48,047 bases of DNA from Verrucomicrobiia bacterium (GTDB lineage: Bacteria; Verrucomicrobiota; Verrucomicrobiia; Limisphaerales; UBA8199), in assembly GCA_035946615.1 (NCBI GenBank), contig DASYZB010000137.1, positions 1 through 48,047 on the forward strand, written 5' to 3'. Every line of letters begins with the position of its first letter. Position 1 is the stretch's first letter. Shown one piece after another: positions 26,834 through 35,831 of the stretch. Position numbers and translations under genes: made by a program. Under the pieces are notes generated by a model. It saw nothing but the letters and a program-made list of their open reading frames with translations. It was not told where the DNA came from and did no database searches.

Positions 26834-27757
26834 TCAAACTGGCTGTTTTCGATAGATGCAGGCCGATTCGCGTTTCCAGTGCAAGGCTTCCGGTGGACGT
26901 TCGGCTTTCCCGGTCACCAGCAGTCCGCCCGGTTTCAATTGTTTGTCTAATTGCTGCCACACCGAGTTTGCATCTTCGGCTTCCAAATAGATGGCAACGT
27001 TGCGGAACAGAACCAAATCCCAGCTTTCGTCGGGATTGTGAAGCCCGAGATCAGCTACCCGCCACTCGATGCGTTCTCTTAAAGATGGCAAGATGAAGGC
27101 ACGATGCCCGCCGATGCGGAAATAATGTTGTTTGCGCTGAAGCTCGATGTCATCGAGTTCAGAGACCGCAAAGGACCCGGACTTGGCTTGTTCGATGGCG
27201 TCAGACCGGCAATCCACCCCCAAGAGGCGACTGCGTTTCAACCTGCCCAGTTCATCCAGGAGGATGGCGACCGAATACAATTCCTGTCCCGCGGAACAGC
27301 CGGCGCTATAGACACGCATCGCTCCGCTCAATCTCAATGCATCCGCAACCAGCACCTCGCGCAGATGTTCGAACACATCTGAATCGCGAAAGAACCCGCT
27401 CACGCCAATCAGAAGGGCGCTCAGTGAGGCGCGTAAGAGTTCAGGGTTTTGCTTCAGCATCAACAGGCCGGCGGCCTCGTTGGGTGCGCGCAAAACGCGC
27501 AAGCAGGCACCCACTCGACGATTCAAGGCCTTGGGTTGGTAGCAGCCCGCTCCAAGTCCACTCTGCTGAAGAACAAAACGCAGAAAAGGAGACAGCGCCT
27601 CGGTGATAGCCGGGCCCCTTTTTGCTTTCGGGGCCGCATGGCTCGGTAACCGTATTCTTGGCGCCGCCAGGCGCGTTCGGGGCCTCGCTCCCGGCCCTGC
27701 TTCTTCTGGCCGGTCTTCGCCGGCAAAGTAAATGTGGCTCAGTTCCATCATGTCCAT
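26834..27757 (-). CDS. CheR-type protein methyltransferase, isolated
   Basis: A 307-aa protein whose residues 50-300 match chemotaxis methyltransferase CheR, which methylates receptor glutamates using S-adenosylmethionine. The CheR N-terminal helices precede GVSGFFRDSDVFEHLREVL. The SAM site is VYSAGCSAGQELYSVAILL, where the usual Glu of 'GEE' is Gln-Glu, and the late motif is LFRNVAIYL. An extra 48-residue Pro/Arg-rich N-terminal segment is unusual. No cheB, receptor or flagellar gene is nearby, so it may serve a non-chemotaxis sensory system whose other parts are elsewhere. Confidence 0.8.
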   Translation of the reverse strand: MDMMELSHIYFAGEDRPEEAGPGARPRTRLAAPRIRLPSHAAPKAKRGPAITEALSPFLRFVLQQSGLGAGCYQPKALNRRVGACLRVLRAPNEAAGLLMLKQNPELLRASLSALLIGVSGFFRDSDVFEHLREVLVADALRLSGAMRVYSAGCSAGQELYSVAILLDELGRLKRSRLLGVDCRSDAIEQAKSGSFAVSELDDIELQRKQHYFRIGGHRAFILPSLRERIEWRVADLGLHNPDESWDLVLFRNVAIYLEAEDANSVWQQLDKQLKPGGLLVTGKAERPPEALHWKRESACIYRKQPV

Positions 27758-28266
27758 CCTGTTCTGAAACCTTAGATACCCTCTGCTCCAAACGGTTCAA
27801 GACTCGACTCTGGAATGATCGCCAGTGGCGGGGCAAGGCCCCATGTCCAGATTTGGACGGCGTAAACACCCCGCATAGTGTTATCGCTATTCCAAGGACC
27901 AGGGTTAGCATCATTGTGGAGCTATCGCACTCTGGGTTTATAATAATCAACAAAAACTTTGCCGCTTCACCTTCTATTAAGGTGTGGTCCTCTATCGTGG
28001 GCGCATGAAAGTAAATTTATACAGGTCATTATTGAATCCAGCGTTCAAGAGATTTCAGACTTTGCCGTTGTCGCCAGTTGGCAGCGCGATCCAGCGCGTC
28101 CGAGTGGCCCCAATCGCCATGGGATGCGCCGGGAAAGCTGGGCGCGGAGACCACAGCGAAGATCCAGCGGGAGTTGAAAGCGCCCGGTTCTGTTTAAGCC
28201 AGGGCGGATTAATGGCTTCTGCGAGTCTCGGCTGCTGAGAAGAGACCTCTTGCAGTGGCGTTTCGC
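27758..28266. other. 509-base gap with no convincing gene
   Basis: This gap separates cheR (minus) from the secreted protein gene (minus). It contains a small hairpin (GTCCA-GATT-TGGAC, 27845-27858) and an AT-rich stretch around 27925-28030 that could hold the cheR promoter. Short open frames on both strands lack ribosome binding sites and look non-coding. Confidence 0.5.
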
Positions 28267-28719
28267 CTACTTGCCAGCTCCGTCGTGGGCGGGGGCGGTT
28301 TTGACGCGCTGGTAAACGTCCACTACCGGTTTTTGGTTCTCGCGGTCTTTATCAAAATTGGAAGCCAGGTTCCAGGTGTCTCCATCGAGCTTGTAAACGC
28401 AGGCATACTCGTCATCCACGTCGTCAAGGGTCGAAAGAGAATTCCCGGCGCGAATATGGATGAAGCGGACGGAGCTAAATGGGCCGAGCTTTTCCAATTT
28501 CAAATCGCCTTCAGCGTGCAACACCAGGTGATCATCGGCTCCCAGGATTTCGAAGACGAATTTGTCCTTCTTCACCTGGATTGTTTGCCGGTAGGTTTCG
28601 CCCTGGTCATTGACCTTTTTGACGAGCCACTTGCCTGAGAGGAGGGCCGCATCGTCCGCCTGCAACTGGGTTGCCCAAAGGCCCAGCGCGAGCAATAGAG
28701 TAAGTTGAAATGTTTTCAT
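28267..28719 (-). CDS. Secreted lipocalin-like hypothetical protein
   Basis: A 150-aa exported protein. A clear signal peptide (MKTFQLTLLLALGLWATQLQ, cut after QA-DD) precedes a mature part that begins LLSGKWLVKKVNDQGETYRQ. The repeated beta-strand pattern (FVFEILGADDHLVLHAEGDL; EYACVYKLDGDTWNLASNFD) resembles the TIGR03067/lipocalin-like secreted domains common in Planctomycetes and Verrucomicrobia. These are small beta barrels that may bind a hydrophobic ligand. It diverges from the SGNH-TPR gene with 89 bases between starts. Function is unknown. Confidence 0.72.
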   Translation of the reverse strand: MKTFQLTLLLALGLWATQLQADDAALLSGKWLVKKVNDQGETYRQTIQVKKDKFVFEILGADDHLVLHAEGDLKLEKLGPFSSVRFIHIRAGNSLSTLDDVDDEYACVYKLDGDTWNLASNFDKDRENQKPVVDVYQRVKTAPAHDGAGK

Positions 28720-28808
28720 AGATTGCGTGACCTTAATGCGGCTTTAGCCGTAATCGCAAGCTGGAATAATGCTTTTTTTCCGCTTTTGGCTGGTGATAAG
28801 CTGGCCGG

Positions 28809-31112
28809 GTGCCTGGACCGAAGCCCAAGAACCGACCTGAGCGCGCGCCAAATCGCCCGCCGCCCGCCAATCGCGCAGATGCCAATCCGCCCGTGGTTTT
28901 TTCCCCGGCCCGGCGGTGGGCGTTCCGAATTGCGATTGTTGTTCTGGCGCCGCTGCTGGTTGTTTCCCTTCCCGAGTTGGTCCTGCGCGTTATCGGCTAC
29001 GGTTATCCCACCAGTTTTTTTCTTCCTACCCTCATCCTTGGCCGGAATGTTTACATAGAAAACGACCGATTTGGTTTGCGATTTTTTCCCCCGGAACTGG
29101 CGCGCAGCCCATCGCCGATGGTAATGGCAGCAGAAAAACCGCCCGGTAACTATCGGATTTTTATTTTTGGTGAGTCAGCGGCCCTTGGGGACCCTGAGCC
29201 GGCCTACAGTATGGGGCGTTACCTGCAGGTGCTGCTGCAAGACCGCTATCCGGGCGCGCATTTTGAGGTCGTTTGCACCGCGATGACAGCCATCAATTCG
29301 CATGTCATCCTGCCCATTGCCCGTGAATGCGCCCGGCGCCAGGGCGACATCTGGTTGATTTATATGGGCAATAACGAGTTTGTTGGGCCATTCGGCGCAG
29401 CAACCGTCTTCGGCCCGCAAGCCCCGCAATTGGCTTTGATTCGGTTGAATATCAAACTCAAATCCCTCCGGCTCGGTCAATGGCTGGCCAAATTTGCCAT
29501 CCGCCCCTCGAAGCAAGAGCGATGGGGCGGCATGAAGATGTTTCTCGATAACCAGGTCGGCCCGGAGGACCCGCGCAGGGGGCGCGTGTATAACTATTTT
29601 CGGCGGAACCTCGAGGACATCATCGAATGCGGTCAGGATGCGGGCGCCAAGGTCCTCGTCAGCACCGTGGCGGCCAACCTCAAGGATTGCGCCCCGTTCG
29701 CCTCAGAACATCGCGCAGGGTTGAGCGACAGCCAGCAGGCCGCCTGGAAGCAGCTTTATGACAGTGGAATTGCCGCACAGAACAGCGGGAGAACCGACCA
29801 GGCCATCAGTAATTTTAACGCTGCCGCGCGGATAGACCCCTTGTTCGCCGAGTTGCAGTTTCGTTTGGGCCAATGCTATTTCACACTGACCAATTCCGCC
29901 CAGGCCCGCAGCCATTTTGGACTCGCTCGCGATTGCGATTCACTCCCGTTCCGCGCCGATTCCCGGCTGAACGAGATTATCCGCCAAACGGCTGTCAAGG
30001 AATCCGCCCATGGCGTTGTCCTGGTGGATGGCGCTGCTGCGTTGGAATCCAAAAGCGCCCAAAATATTACAGGCGATGAGGTCCTCTTCGAGCATGTCCA
30101 CCTTAATTTTAATGGCAATTACCTGCTGGCACGGGCCTTTGCCGAGCAAGTGGCCAAGTGCTTGCCAGAAGCCATCACGCGCGCCGCTGCAGGCCATTGG
30201 GCCACCCCCGAGCTTTGTGCCCGGAGCCTGGCATTGACCGACTGGGACAGGCAGCGAGTTTACGAAAGCCTGCTGCGCCGGTTGGCTGAACCGCCCTTCA
30301 TCAACCAGACGGATCACGCGACCCAGCTCGCCGTGCTTCGGGACAACCTACTGGCTTTGCGCCCCGGATTAACCACCGTGGCCGCAAAAGAGGCCCGTGC
30401 GGTCTATGCTCATGCCATCGCCGCGATGCCCGATGATTTTTATCTCCATGCTGATTTCGCCAAGCTGCAGGAAGACACCGGCGATTTGCCCGATGCCATT
30501 TTGGCATGGCAGCACGCTCGCGACTTAATCCCATTTGCCCCCGGCCCCTATTATTATGCCGGAAAACTCCTCGCGCGCGCCGGGCGCTCCAGCGAGGCGC
30601 TCGAATCGCTCACGCGCGCCTTGGAGATTCGCCCGGACCTCCCGGATGCCTTGGACGAAAAGGGACGGCTGCTGGTTCAGCAGAAGAGGGCTGAAGAAGG
30701 ACTGGCGCTGATCGATAAAGCCATCCAATATGAGCCGGCGAATCCTTTGTTCTGTATTCATAAAGCGGAGACCTTGGCTGCGCTGGGCCGTCACGAAGAA
30801 GCCTTAGGGGCGCTGCGGACTGCGATTAGCCTTGATCCTGGCTTCTGGGAAGCCCGCTACCTCCTGGCAGTTGAATTGGCCGTCGATGGCGACGTCTTTG
30901 GCGCTGCGGGCCAGTTCCGGGAAGTCATCCGGCTCAGCCCGGCCAATATCTCAGCCCACTTAAACCTCGCTATCGCCCTGGCAAAACTCGACCATATCGA
31001 CGAGGCAAAGGCTGAGTTTCGCGAAACGTTGCGCCTGGACCCTCAAAACCGCAAAGCGGCCAATTACCTCAACAGCCTCGATCGGCTCGGAGGCGCAAAT
31101 AAGATTCGATGA
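28809..31112 (+). CDS. Membrane-anchored SGNH hydrolase-like protein with inserted TPR repeats
   Basis: A 767-aa protein beginning at GTG 28809. A proline-rich N-terminus of about 35 residues is followed by one membrane helix (AFRIAIVVLAPLLVVSLPEL). The SGNH hydrolase blocks are present: block I RIFIFGESAALG with the Ser nucleophile, block III IYMGNNEFVG with Asn, and block V HVHLNFNGNYLLA with His. A TPR-like unit sits between blocks III and V (ISNFNAAARIDPLFAELQFR), and a C-terminal array of five to six TPRs follows (residues 540-760). Such proteins probably act on or anchor acetylated envelope or exported polysaccharide, but no substrate is shown. It overlaps the next gene by 4 bases (ATGA). 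Confidence 0.8.
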   Translation: MPGPKPKNRPERAPNRPPPANRADANPPVVFSPARRWAFRIAIVVLAPLLVVSLPELVLRVIGYGYPTSFFLPTLILGRNVYIENDRFGLRFFPPELARSPSPMVMAAEKPPGNYRIFIFGESAALGDPEPAYSMGRYLQVLLQDRYPGAHFEVVCTAMTAINSHVILPIARECARRQGDIWLIYMGNNEFVGPFGAATVFGPQAPQLALIRLNIKLKSLRLGQWLAKFAIRPSKQERWGGMKMFLDNQVGPEDPRRGRVYNYFRRNLEDIIECGQDAGAKVLVSTVAANLKDCAPFASEHRAGLSDSQQAAWKQLYDSGIAAQNSGRTDQAISNFNAAARIDPLFAELQFRLGQCYFTLTNSAQARSHFGLARDCDSLPFRADSRLNEIIRQTAVKESAHGVVLVDGAAALESKSAQNITGDEVLFEHVHLNFNGNYLLARAFAEQVAKCLPEAITRAAAGHWATPELCARSLALTDWDRQRVYESLLRRLAEPPFINQTDHATQLAVLRDNLLALRPGLTTVAAKEARAVYAHAIAAMPDDFYLHADFAKLQEDTGDLPDAILAWQHARDLIPFAPGPYYYAGKLLARAGRSSEALESLTRALEIRPDLPDALDEKGRLLVQQKRAEEGLALIDKAIQYEPANPLFCIHKAETLAALGRHEEALGALRTAISLDPGFWEARYLLAVELAVDGDVFGAAGQFREVIRLSPANISAHLNLAIALAKLDHIDEAKAEFRETLRLDPQNRKAANYLNSLDRLGGANKIR

Positions 31113-32140
31113 AAGCCCTGGTCCTTAAAGAGTACAACCGCTTCAGTTTCGAAGAGGTGCCGGCGCCCGAGCCGGCGTCCGACGAGGTGCTCATCGCGGT
31201 GAAGGCCTGCGGTATTTGCGGCAGCGATGTCCATGGGATGGATGGCAGCACCGGGCGCAGACGCCCGCCCATCATCATGGGCCACGAAGCGGCCGGGGTG
31301 GTGGCCGGAGTGGGCCTTGGGGCGGCCGGCTGGGCCGCCGGCGACCGGGTGACTTTTGATTCAACCATCTACTGCGGGCAATGCGATTACTGCCGGCGTG
31401 GACTGGTGAATCTATGCGACCGCCGGCGCGTGCTGGGCGTCTCATGCGCCGACTACCGCCAGAACGGGGCTTTTGCCGAATTCGTTACGGTGCCCCAACG
31501 TGTGCTGTATCGGCTCCCTGATGGCCTGGCTTACGAGCACGCGGCCTTGGTCGAACCGTTTGCCATTGCGCTGCACGCCATTGGCCGAGCACCTCCGGCG
31601 CTCAATGACGCGGTTGTAGTCGTGGGCGCCGGCATGATTGGCCTGGCCCTGGTGCAAGCCCTGCGCCAGACCGGCTGCGGCCTGCTGATAGCCGTCGATA
31701 TCGCCTCCGATCGGCTCGAACGAGCGGCACAAGCCGGCGCCACACACACTCTCAACTCCGCCACTCAAAATGCCGACGCAGCGATACTGGAACTGACCCA
31801 GGGCCGCGGCGCAGACCGAGCCTTTGAAGCCGTCGGCTTGGGGCCGACGGTGGAATTGGCGCTGCGCTGCGCTCGCAAAGGTGGTGCTGTGACCCTCGTA
31901 GGGAACGTGACACCACGCGTCGATTTTCCACTCCAGATGGCCGTCACCCGCGAGTTGTCCATTCACGGTTCCTGCGCGTCCAATGGCGAGTATCGGGCTT
32001 GCCTCGATATGCTCGGGCGCGGGGTCCTCAACCCCGGCTTGCTACTGAGCGCCACAGCGCCGCTGGCCGACGGCGCGGCGTGGTTCGAGCGGCTGCATCA
32101 AAAAGAACCCGGCCTGCTTAAGGTCGTGCTCCAGCCCTGA
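31109..32140 (+). CDS. Zinc-dependent MDR dehydrogenase (sugar/polyol type)
   Basis: A 343-aa medium-chain dehydrogenase of the sorbitol/galactitol-1-phosphate dehydrogenase group. The catalytic zinc ligands appear in ACGICGSDVHGMDG and IIMGHEAAGVV, the structural zinc site is CGQCDYCRRGLVNLC, and the Rossmann motif is VVVGAGMIGLALVQAL. It probably oxidises a polyol or sugar hydroxyl with NAD(P)+. Translation is coupled to the SGNH-TPR gene (ATGA overlap), and an SDR gene follows after 6 bases, so the three form an operon. A second MDR-SDR pair lies at 37994-39963. The exact substrate is unknown. Confidence 0.87.
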   Translation: MKALVLKEYNRFSFEEVPAPEPASDEVLIAVKACGICGSDVHGMDGSTGRRRPPIIMGHEAAGVVAGVGLGAAGWAAGDRVTFDSTIYCGQCDYCRRGLVNLCDRRRVLGVSCADYRQNGAFAEFVTVPQRVLYRLPDGLAYEHAALVEPFAIALHAIGRAPPALNDAVVVVGAGMIGLALVQALRQTGCGLLIAVDIASDRLERAAQAGATHTLNSATQNADAAILELTQGRGADRAFEAVGLGPTVELALRCARKGGAVTLVGNVTPRVDFPLQMAVTRELSIHGSCASNGEYRACLDMLGRGVLNPGLLLSATAPLADGAAWFERLHQKEPGLLKVVLQP

Positions 32141-32146
32141 CCTCTC

Positions 32147-32986
32147 ATGAACCCTTTCGATCTCACCGGCAAGGTCGCGGTCATCACCGGCGCCAGTCGC
32201 GGACTGGGTCAATACTTCGGGCGCGCACTGGCGCGAGCTGGCGCGGACCTGGTCATTACGAGCCGGCATCCGGACACACTGAAGCCATTCCAAGCGGAGA
32301 TAGAGGCGCTCGGACGCAAGGCCCTGCCCTTACCCCTGGACGTGCGCCAGCAGGAGAGCATCCAAAAAATGGCCGCCGCGGCCATCGCGCAGTACGGCAA
32401 AGTGGACATCCTGGTGAACAACGCCGGGTGCAATGTGCGCAAACCGGCCCTGGAAATCACCTGGGAGGATTGGAACCTGGTGCTCGAAACCAACCTGCGC
32501 GGCGCGTTTTTTGTGGCGCAAGCAGTGGCGCGGCACATGATTCCAAGGCGCTACGGACGCATTATCAATATTGGATCGGTCACCTGCGTCGCCGGCTATG
32601 CGGGTCTCGGACCTTACGGCGCCAGCCGGGGCGGGATTAAGCAGCTTACGATGAGCCTGGCCGATGACTGGGGCGCCCACGGAATTACCGTTAATTGCCT
32701 GGCCCCAGGATGGTTTAAGACTGCTCAAAATGCCCTGATGTACGAGGACCACGAGTGGGTCAGCTATCTCTGCGACAGGATTCCTCTGAAACGGCCTGGC
32801 CACCCACAAGACCTCGAAGGCGCCGTCGTCTTTTTGGCTTCGGACGCCAGCGGTTATGTGACCGGCCAAACCTTGCTGGTCGATGGCGGCATATCCACCG
32901 GGGCAACCCGCGCATTGCCCCGCCAGCCCGCCAGCCCGCCAGCAACAGCAACAATCCCCCTTTCCAAAGTGAGGAGGGTGATGTAA
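32147..32986 (+). CDS. SDR-family oxidoreductase with Arg in place of the catalytic Lys
   Basis: A 279-aa short-chain dehydrogenase similar to gluconate 5-dehydrogenase or 3-oxoacyl reductases. The cofactor motif is [18 protein letters not shown], then NNAG at about residue 90 and a Ser before the active Tyr. The catalytic motif reads YGASRGG where the family has YxxxK, so the Lys is replaced by Arg. The C-terminal part has [15 protein letters not shown] and a Pro/Ala-rich tail. It is 6 bases after the MDR gene and probably acts on the same sugar. Whether the Arg variant is active cannot be told from sequence. Confidence 0.85.
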   Translation: MNPFDLTGKVAVITGASRGLGQYFGRALARAGADLVITSRHPDTLKPFQAEIEALGRKALPLPLDVRQQESIQKMAAAAIAQYGKVDILVNNAGCNVRKPALEITWEDWNLVLETNLRGAFFVAQAVARHMIPRRYGRIINIGSVTCVAGYAGLGPYGASRGGIKQLTMSLADDWGAHGITVNCLAPGWFKTAQNALMYEDHEWVSYLCDRIPLKRPGHPQDLEGAVVFLASDASGYVTGQTLLVDGGISTGATRALPRQPASPPATATIPLSKVRRVM

Positions 32987-33008
32987 AATACAACTCATTG
33001 AACCCATT

Positions 33009-33989
33009 ATGAAACCGCATGCGCGTCACCCCAATCCGTTGAAGCTGTATGGAATTCAGGCTGCCGGGCCATGCCCCGGAACTCACCGGAGGGCATGTTC
33101 AGGCAAACGCACCGGCGTAAAGCAGGGCGGCGGGTTCACGCTCATCGAACTCCTGGTCGTGATTGCTATTATTGCGATCCTGGCGGCCATGCTCCTGCCG
33201 GCCTTGAGCAAGGCCAGGACAAAGGCCCAGGGGATTGGCTGTCTGAACAATCTGCACCAACTGACGCTGGCATGGCACATGTACTCGACTGATTCCAATG
33301 ATCGGGTTGCCAATAATTACGGGGTCACTCAAACGGAAGATGCCATCAACGCCAAAAAATTCGATAACTGGGTAAATAACGTGATGACTTGGAGTGCCAG
33401 TAGCAGCGTTGCTGACGTGAGCGTCACCAATATCGCCTGGGTGGCCAACGGCGTCCTTGGCAAATACATGGCTGTTGCGGTCAATGCCTATAAATGTCCG
33501 GCCGATAATTACCTGAGCCCGGCGCAATCTGCGGCCGGCTATAAGATGCGCAATCGCAGCCTCTCGATGAACTCTGTTTTTGGGCGATTCAGCATTGGAG
33601 ATGATCCAACGGCCAAGGGCCAGAATTGGGGTTTTCCCGAGTATATGCAGTATCTCAAACAATCGCAGGTGTTGCGCTCCGCTAAAACGTGGCTGTTTCT
33701 GGACGAGCACCCGGACTCAATCAACGACGGCTATTTCATTAACAACCCACAAGGGGTTAATCATTGGCAGGATATCCCCGCTTGCTACCACAACGGGGCC
33801 TGCGGGTTCGCTTTTGCAGATGGGCATTCTGAAATAAAGAAGTGGCTGAGCGGCACGTCCAAGTACACACGTGTGCAGTTTGCGTATCCTGCAACAATAA
33901 ACTTCGATGCCGCTGGACAAGCTGACTTTGCCTGGTACCTGGAACGCACAGGTTACGTCCAAAACGGCCGGCCGATGTTCGGCTATTGA
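33009..33989 (+). CDS. Prepilin-like protein with H-x9-DG domain
   Basis: A 326-aa protein of the type II/IV pilin-like family expanded in Verrucomicrobia and Planctomycetes. After a long, basic leader of about 42 residues comes the prepilin peptidase site G/FTLIE and the hydrophobic helix [20 protein letters not shown]. The globular part contains [14 protein letters not shown], and the C-terminal part has [12 protein letters not shown], the exact H-x9-DG motif of processing-associated prepilins. It is presumably cleaved by PilD and placed in the inner membrane or pseudopilus. It lies between sugar-metabolism genes, and a 13-bp inverted repeat follows the stop. Confidence 0.88.
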   Translation: MKPHARHPNPLKLYGIQAAGPCPGTHRRACSGKRTGVKQGGGFTLIELLVVIAIIAILAAMLLPALSKARTKAQGIGCLNNLHQLTLAWHMYSTDSNDRVANNYGVTQTEDAINAKKFDNWVNNVMTWSASSSVADVSVTNIAWVANGVLGKYMAVAVNAYKCPADNYLSPAQSAAGYKMRNRSLSMNSVFGRFSIGDDPTAKGQNWGFPEYMQYLKQSQVLRSAKTWLFLDEHPDSINDGYFINNPQGVNHWQDIPACYHNGACGFAFADGHSEIKKWLSGTSKYTRVQFAYPATINFDAAGQADFAWYLERTGYVQNGRPMFGY

Positions 33990-34001
33990 GGGAATTGAAC
34001 G

Positions 34002-34068
34002 GAAGCAAACGAAGGAAACGAAGCAACAGCGCCGGTGAACAGCCGCTGTGGACCTCTTCGTTTGCTTC
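34002..34068. terminator. Large inverted repeat after the prepilin-like gene
   Basis: GAAGCAAACGAAG (34002-34014) pairs perfectly with CTTCGTTTGCTTC (34056-34068), and a smaller stem (CAGCG/CGCTG) nests inside. It begins 13 bases past the stop and may end the transcript, though there is no T-run. The purine-rich repeated GAAAC/GAAGC units suggest it could also be a dispersed intergenic element. Confidence 0.45.
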
Positions 34069-34171
34069 TGTGATTCCCCTTCCGAATTGTCTTTCGGCAG
34101 GTGAGTGCTTTGTTTAGCTTCTGTGGGATACGAGGGACCGAAGCGGGTGATTTTGGCGCTCTCGTTCAGTT

Positions 34172-35335
34172 GTGCAGCAGTCATTTGATTCTCATTCAAA
34201 TCCGCCGCCCGGGTCGCCGGTAACGTTGAGCGGCCCCCCCCGGGTTGCTTTGGACCCTGTCGCCGAAGCCGCCAAAAGGGCCCTGACCGCCCAGGGCGCA
34301 GCCGAAGCGCTGGATGAATTGCGCCGGCTCTGTGTGGCTCAGACCGAGGATACTGCCCCGCTGGAAGCCAAAGTCGAGCAATTGCGTCTGGCGGGCTATC
34401 GGCAGGAACTCAACCAGGTCCTGCAGGAGGCGCTCAGTTCGCCTCAGGCGCACCCGCACGTCGGGGCGTTATGGATGCGGCGGCTGGTGAGCAGCAATAA
34501 TTGGGACCGCCGCTATCCCCAAGGGATGGACCAACTCTGCCGGCGCGGGGAAATTGGGCGGCGGGCTGTAATAGAATTTCTGCAAGCAGCCGGGGCCAGC
34601 CGCAAAGGTCGCCTGGTGTGCCATGCGCTGCGCAAGCATGGCAAATGGCTGCGAACTCATCCCCAGGGATGGCGCGCGGCCGCGCGCGCTTTGGCCGATG
34701 TCCGTGAGTACCGGCGCCTGGCGCGGTGGATGTCCTCTTGGCGCACAAAACCCGAACTCGATGGCGAACTGCTCTATTGCCTGGCCCTTGGCTTGCGTGG
34801 GACGGGTCATGAGAGGAAGGCGCAGCCTTTTGTGCGGCAGGCGCTCGAAAAGCCGGATGCCGAAAAGCAGTTTCCTGTGCTGAAGCTTTGGGCGGCGCAG
34901 GAGGAGGCCTTGGCGGGCGACGTGCAGGCCGCCGAAGGTTTGTACAAAGAGCTGAAATCGGTTGCGTGGGATGACGACTCGGTGTGCGTTTATTATCTGA
35001 CCCGCGGGGTATTGCGGGTGCGCCAGGCCGCGCGCGCCAGCCGGAAAGAGGTTTTCGATTCGGCATCTACACGCGTCCAGGAGCGGGTGCGGCGGGTGGC
35101 CATTTACAAGAGGGACGTGATGCTGCGCCGGCAATATCGGCGTTGCCTGTGGCGGATGGCGGTGGATTCAGGGCGCTGGGGTAGTGGTGCGATGGCCGCC
35201 TGGCGCAGCGCGGAAAGTGTGTGGCTGCTGCTGCCCCTGGCGCTAGTGCCAGGGCTGCAATTGTTCCTGCCCTTGTACCTGTTCCGCCTGTGCGCCCGCC
35301 GGCGCGGGTTCAGGAAAAAGCGGCCTGGTTTTTAA
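34172..35335 (+). CDS. Hypothetical TPR-like helical protein with C-terminal membrane segment
   Basis: A 387-aa protein from GTG 34172, without a recognised family. The sequence is almost wholly helical, Ala/Leu/Arg-rich, with TPR-like spacing (AAEALDELRRLCVAQTED; LEAKVEQLRLAGYRQELNQV; QPFVRQALEKPDAEKQFPVL). Near the C-terminus a hydrophobic segment (VWLLLPLALVPGLQLFLPLY) is followed by many Arg residues, consistent with one or two membrane passes with a basic cytoplasmic end. Possible role: a membrane-tethered scaffold. The start is uncertain because several downstream in-frame starts exist. The next gene follows after 61 bases. Confidence 0.6.
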   Translation: MQQSFDSHSNPPPGSPVTLSGPPRVALDPVAEAAKRALTAQGAAEALDELRRLCVAQTEDTAPLEAKVEQLRLAGYRQELNQVLQEALSSPQAHPHVGALWMRRLVSSNNWDRRYPQGMDQLCRRGEIGRRAVIEFLQAAGASRKGRLVCHALRKHGKWLRTHPQGWRAAARALADVREYRRLARWMSSWRTKPELDGELLYCLALGLRGTGHERKAQPFVRQALEKPDAEKQFPVLKLWAAQEEALAGDVQAAEGLYKELKSVAWDDDSVCVYYLTRGVLRVRQAARASRKEVFDSASTRVQERVRRVAIYKRDVMLRRQYRRCLWRMAVDSGRWGSGAMAAWRSAESVWLLLPLALVPGLQLFLPLYLFRLCARRRGFRKKRPGF

Positions 35336-35396
35336 ATTCATTTGGGGGGTTGAAAGGGCTGTGGGAGAGGCTATCTTGATTCCAGAAGGGAGTACC

Positions 35397-35591
35397 ATGA
35401 AAGTGAAGAGTGGAAAAACTATTGAGCAGCCGAAACCGTTCACGCCCGGGGTTACCAAGGCCATGGTCCGCCAGCATGCCTACGAGATGTTCCGCGATAA
35501 GCTCCCAGCCCATCCGCTTAAGCTGGAGGACTGGGTGCTCGCCGAAAAAGACCTCGTAGCCAGCCTCGAAGCGGACAATTTGCCCAAGTAA
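35397..35591 (+). CDS. DUF2934-like small protein
   Basis: A 64-aa protein from ATG 35397, which has a strong ribosome binding site (AGAAGGGAG at 35384-35392); the upstream ATG 35361 lacks one. The C-terminal half (VRQHAYEMFRDKLPAHPLKL then EDWVLAEKDL) matches DUF2934, a short domain with an 'iR.rAyely...G....edWl.Ae.el' pattern often found in soil bacteria. Function is unknown. It stands alone between a hypothetical gene and a repeat element, followed by a hairpin at 35622-35652. Confidence 0.65.
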   Translation: MKVKSGKTIEQPKPFTPGVTKAMVRQHAYEMFRDKLPAHPLKLEDWVLAEKDLVASLEADNLPK

Positions 35592-35621
35592 GCCAGCGGC
35601 ACCGGTTCAAATCAACGCGCG

Positions 35622-35652
35622 TCAGGAAAGTCTGGCGCAGCAACCTTCCTGA
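35622..35652. terminator. Hairpin after the DUF2934-like gene
   Basis: TCAGGAAAGT (35622-35631) pairs with ACCTTCCTGA (35643-35652) with one mismatch, 30 bases after the stop. It adjoins the dispersed 30-base repeat, so it may be part of that element and not a dedicated terminator. Confidence 0.4.
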
Positions 35653-35654
35653 GT

Positions 35655-35684
35655 GCAGGAGACGACGTAAGGAGTCTCTGATCA
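35655..35684 (+). repeat. Dispersed 30-base repeat, copy 1
   Basis: The unit begins GCAGGAGACGACGTAAGG and ends GAGTCTCTGATCA. It matches both arms of the large hairpin at 46998-47086 with one or two differences. This copy is single and upstream of the glycosidase-like gene. Confidence 0.8.
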
Positions 35685-35831
35685 GCAACTTCCGGGTGAA
35701 CCAAAGTGTAGTTCATGTTACGGACTCCTGAGTGGCCGTCCTCGAATGAACGGCACGTTTTCACGCGCCAGCCAGCAGCAACACCCTCCCTGTTTGAATC
35801 GTCCTGTTCCTTTTTAAGGACAGTGGCTAGG

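Noticed and set aside
27441-27953. 170-aa minus-strand frame overlapping cheR
   Set aside because: Most of it is an alternate frame of cheR; the upstream part has one hydrophobic stretch but no ribosome binding site.
30126-30142. TGGCACGGGCCTTTGCC, resembling a sigma-54 promoter
   Set aside because: The spacing is one base too long and it is inside the SGNH-TPR coding region.
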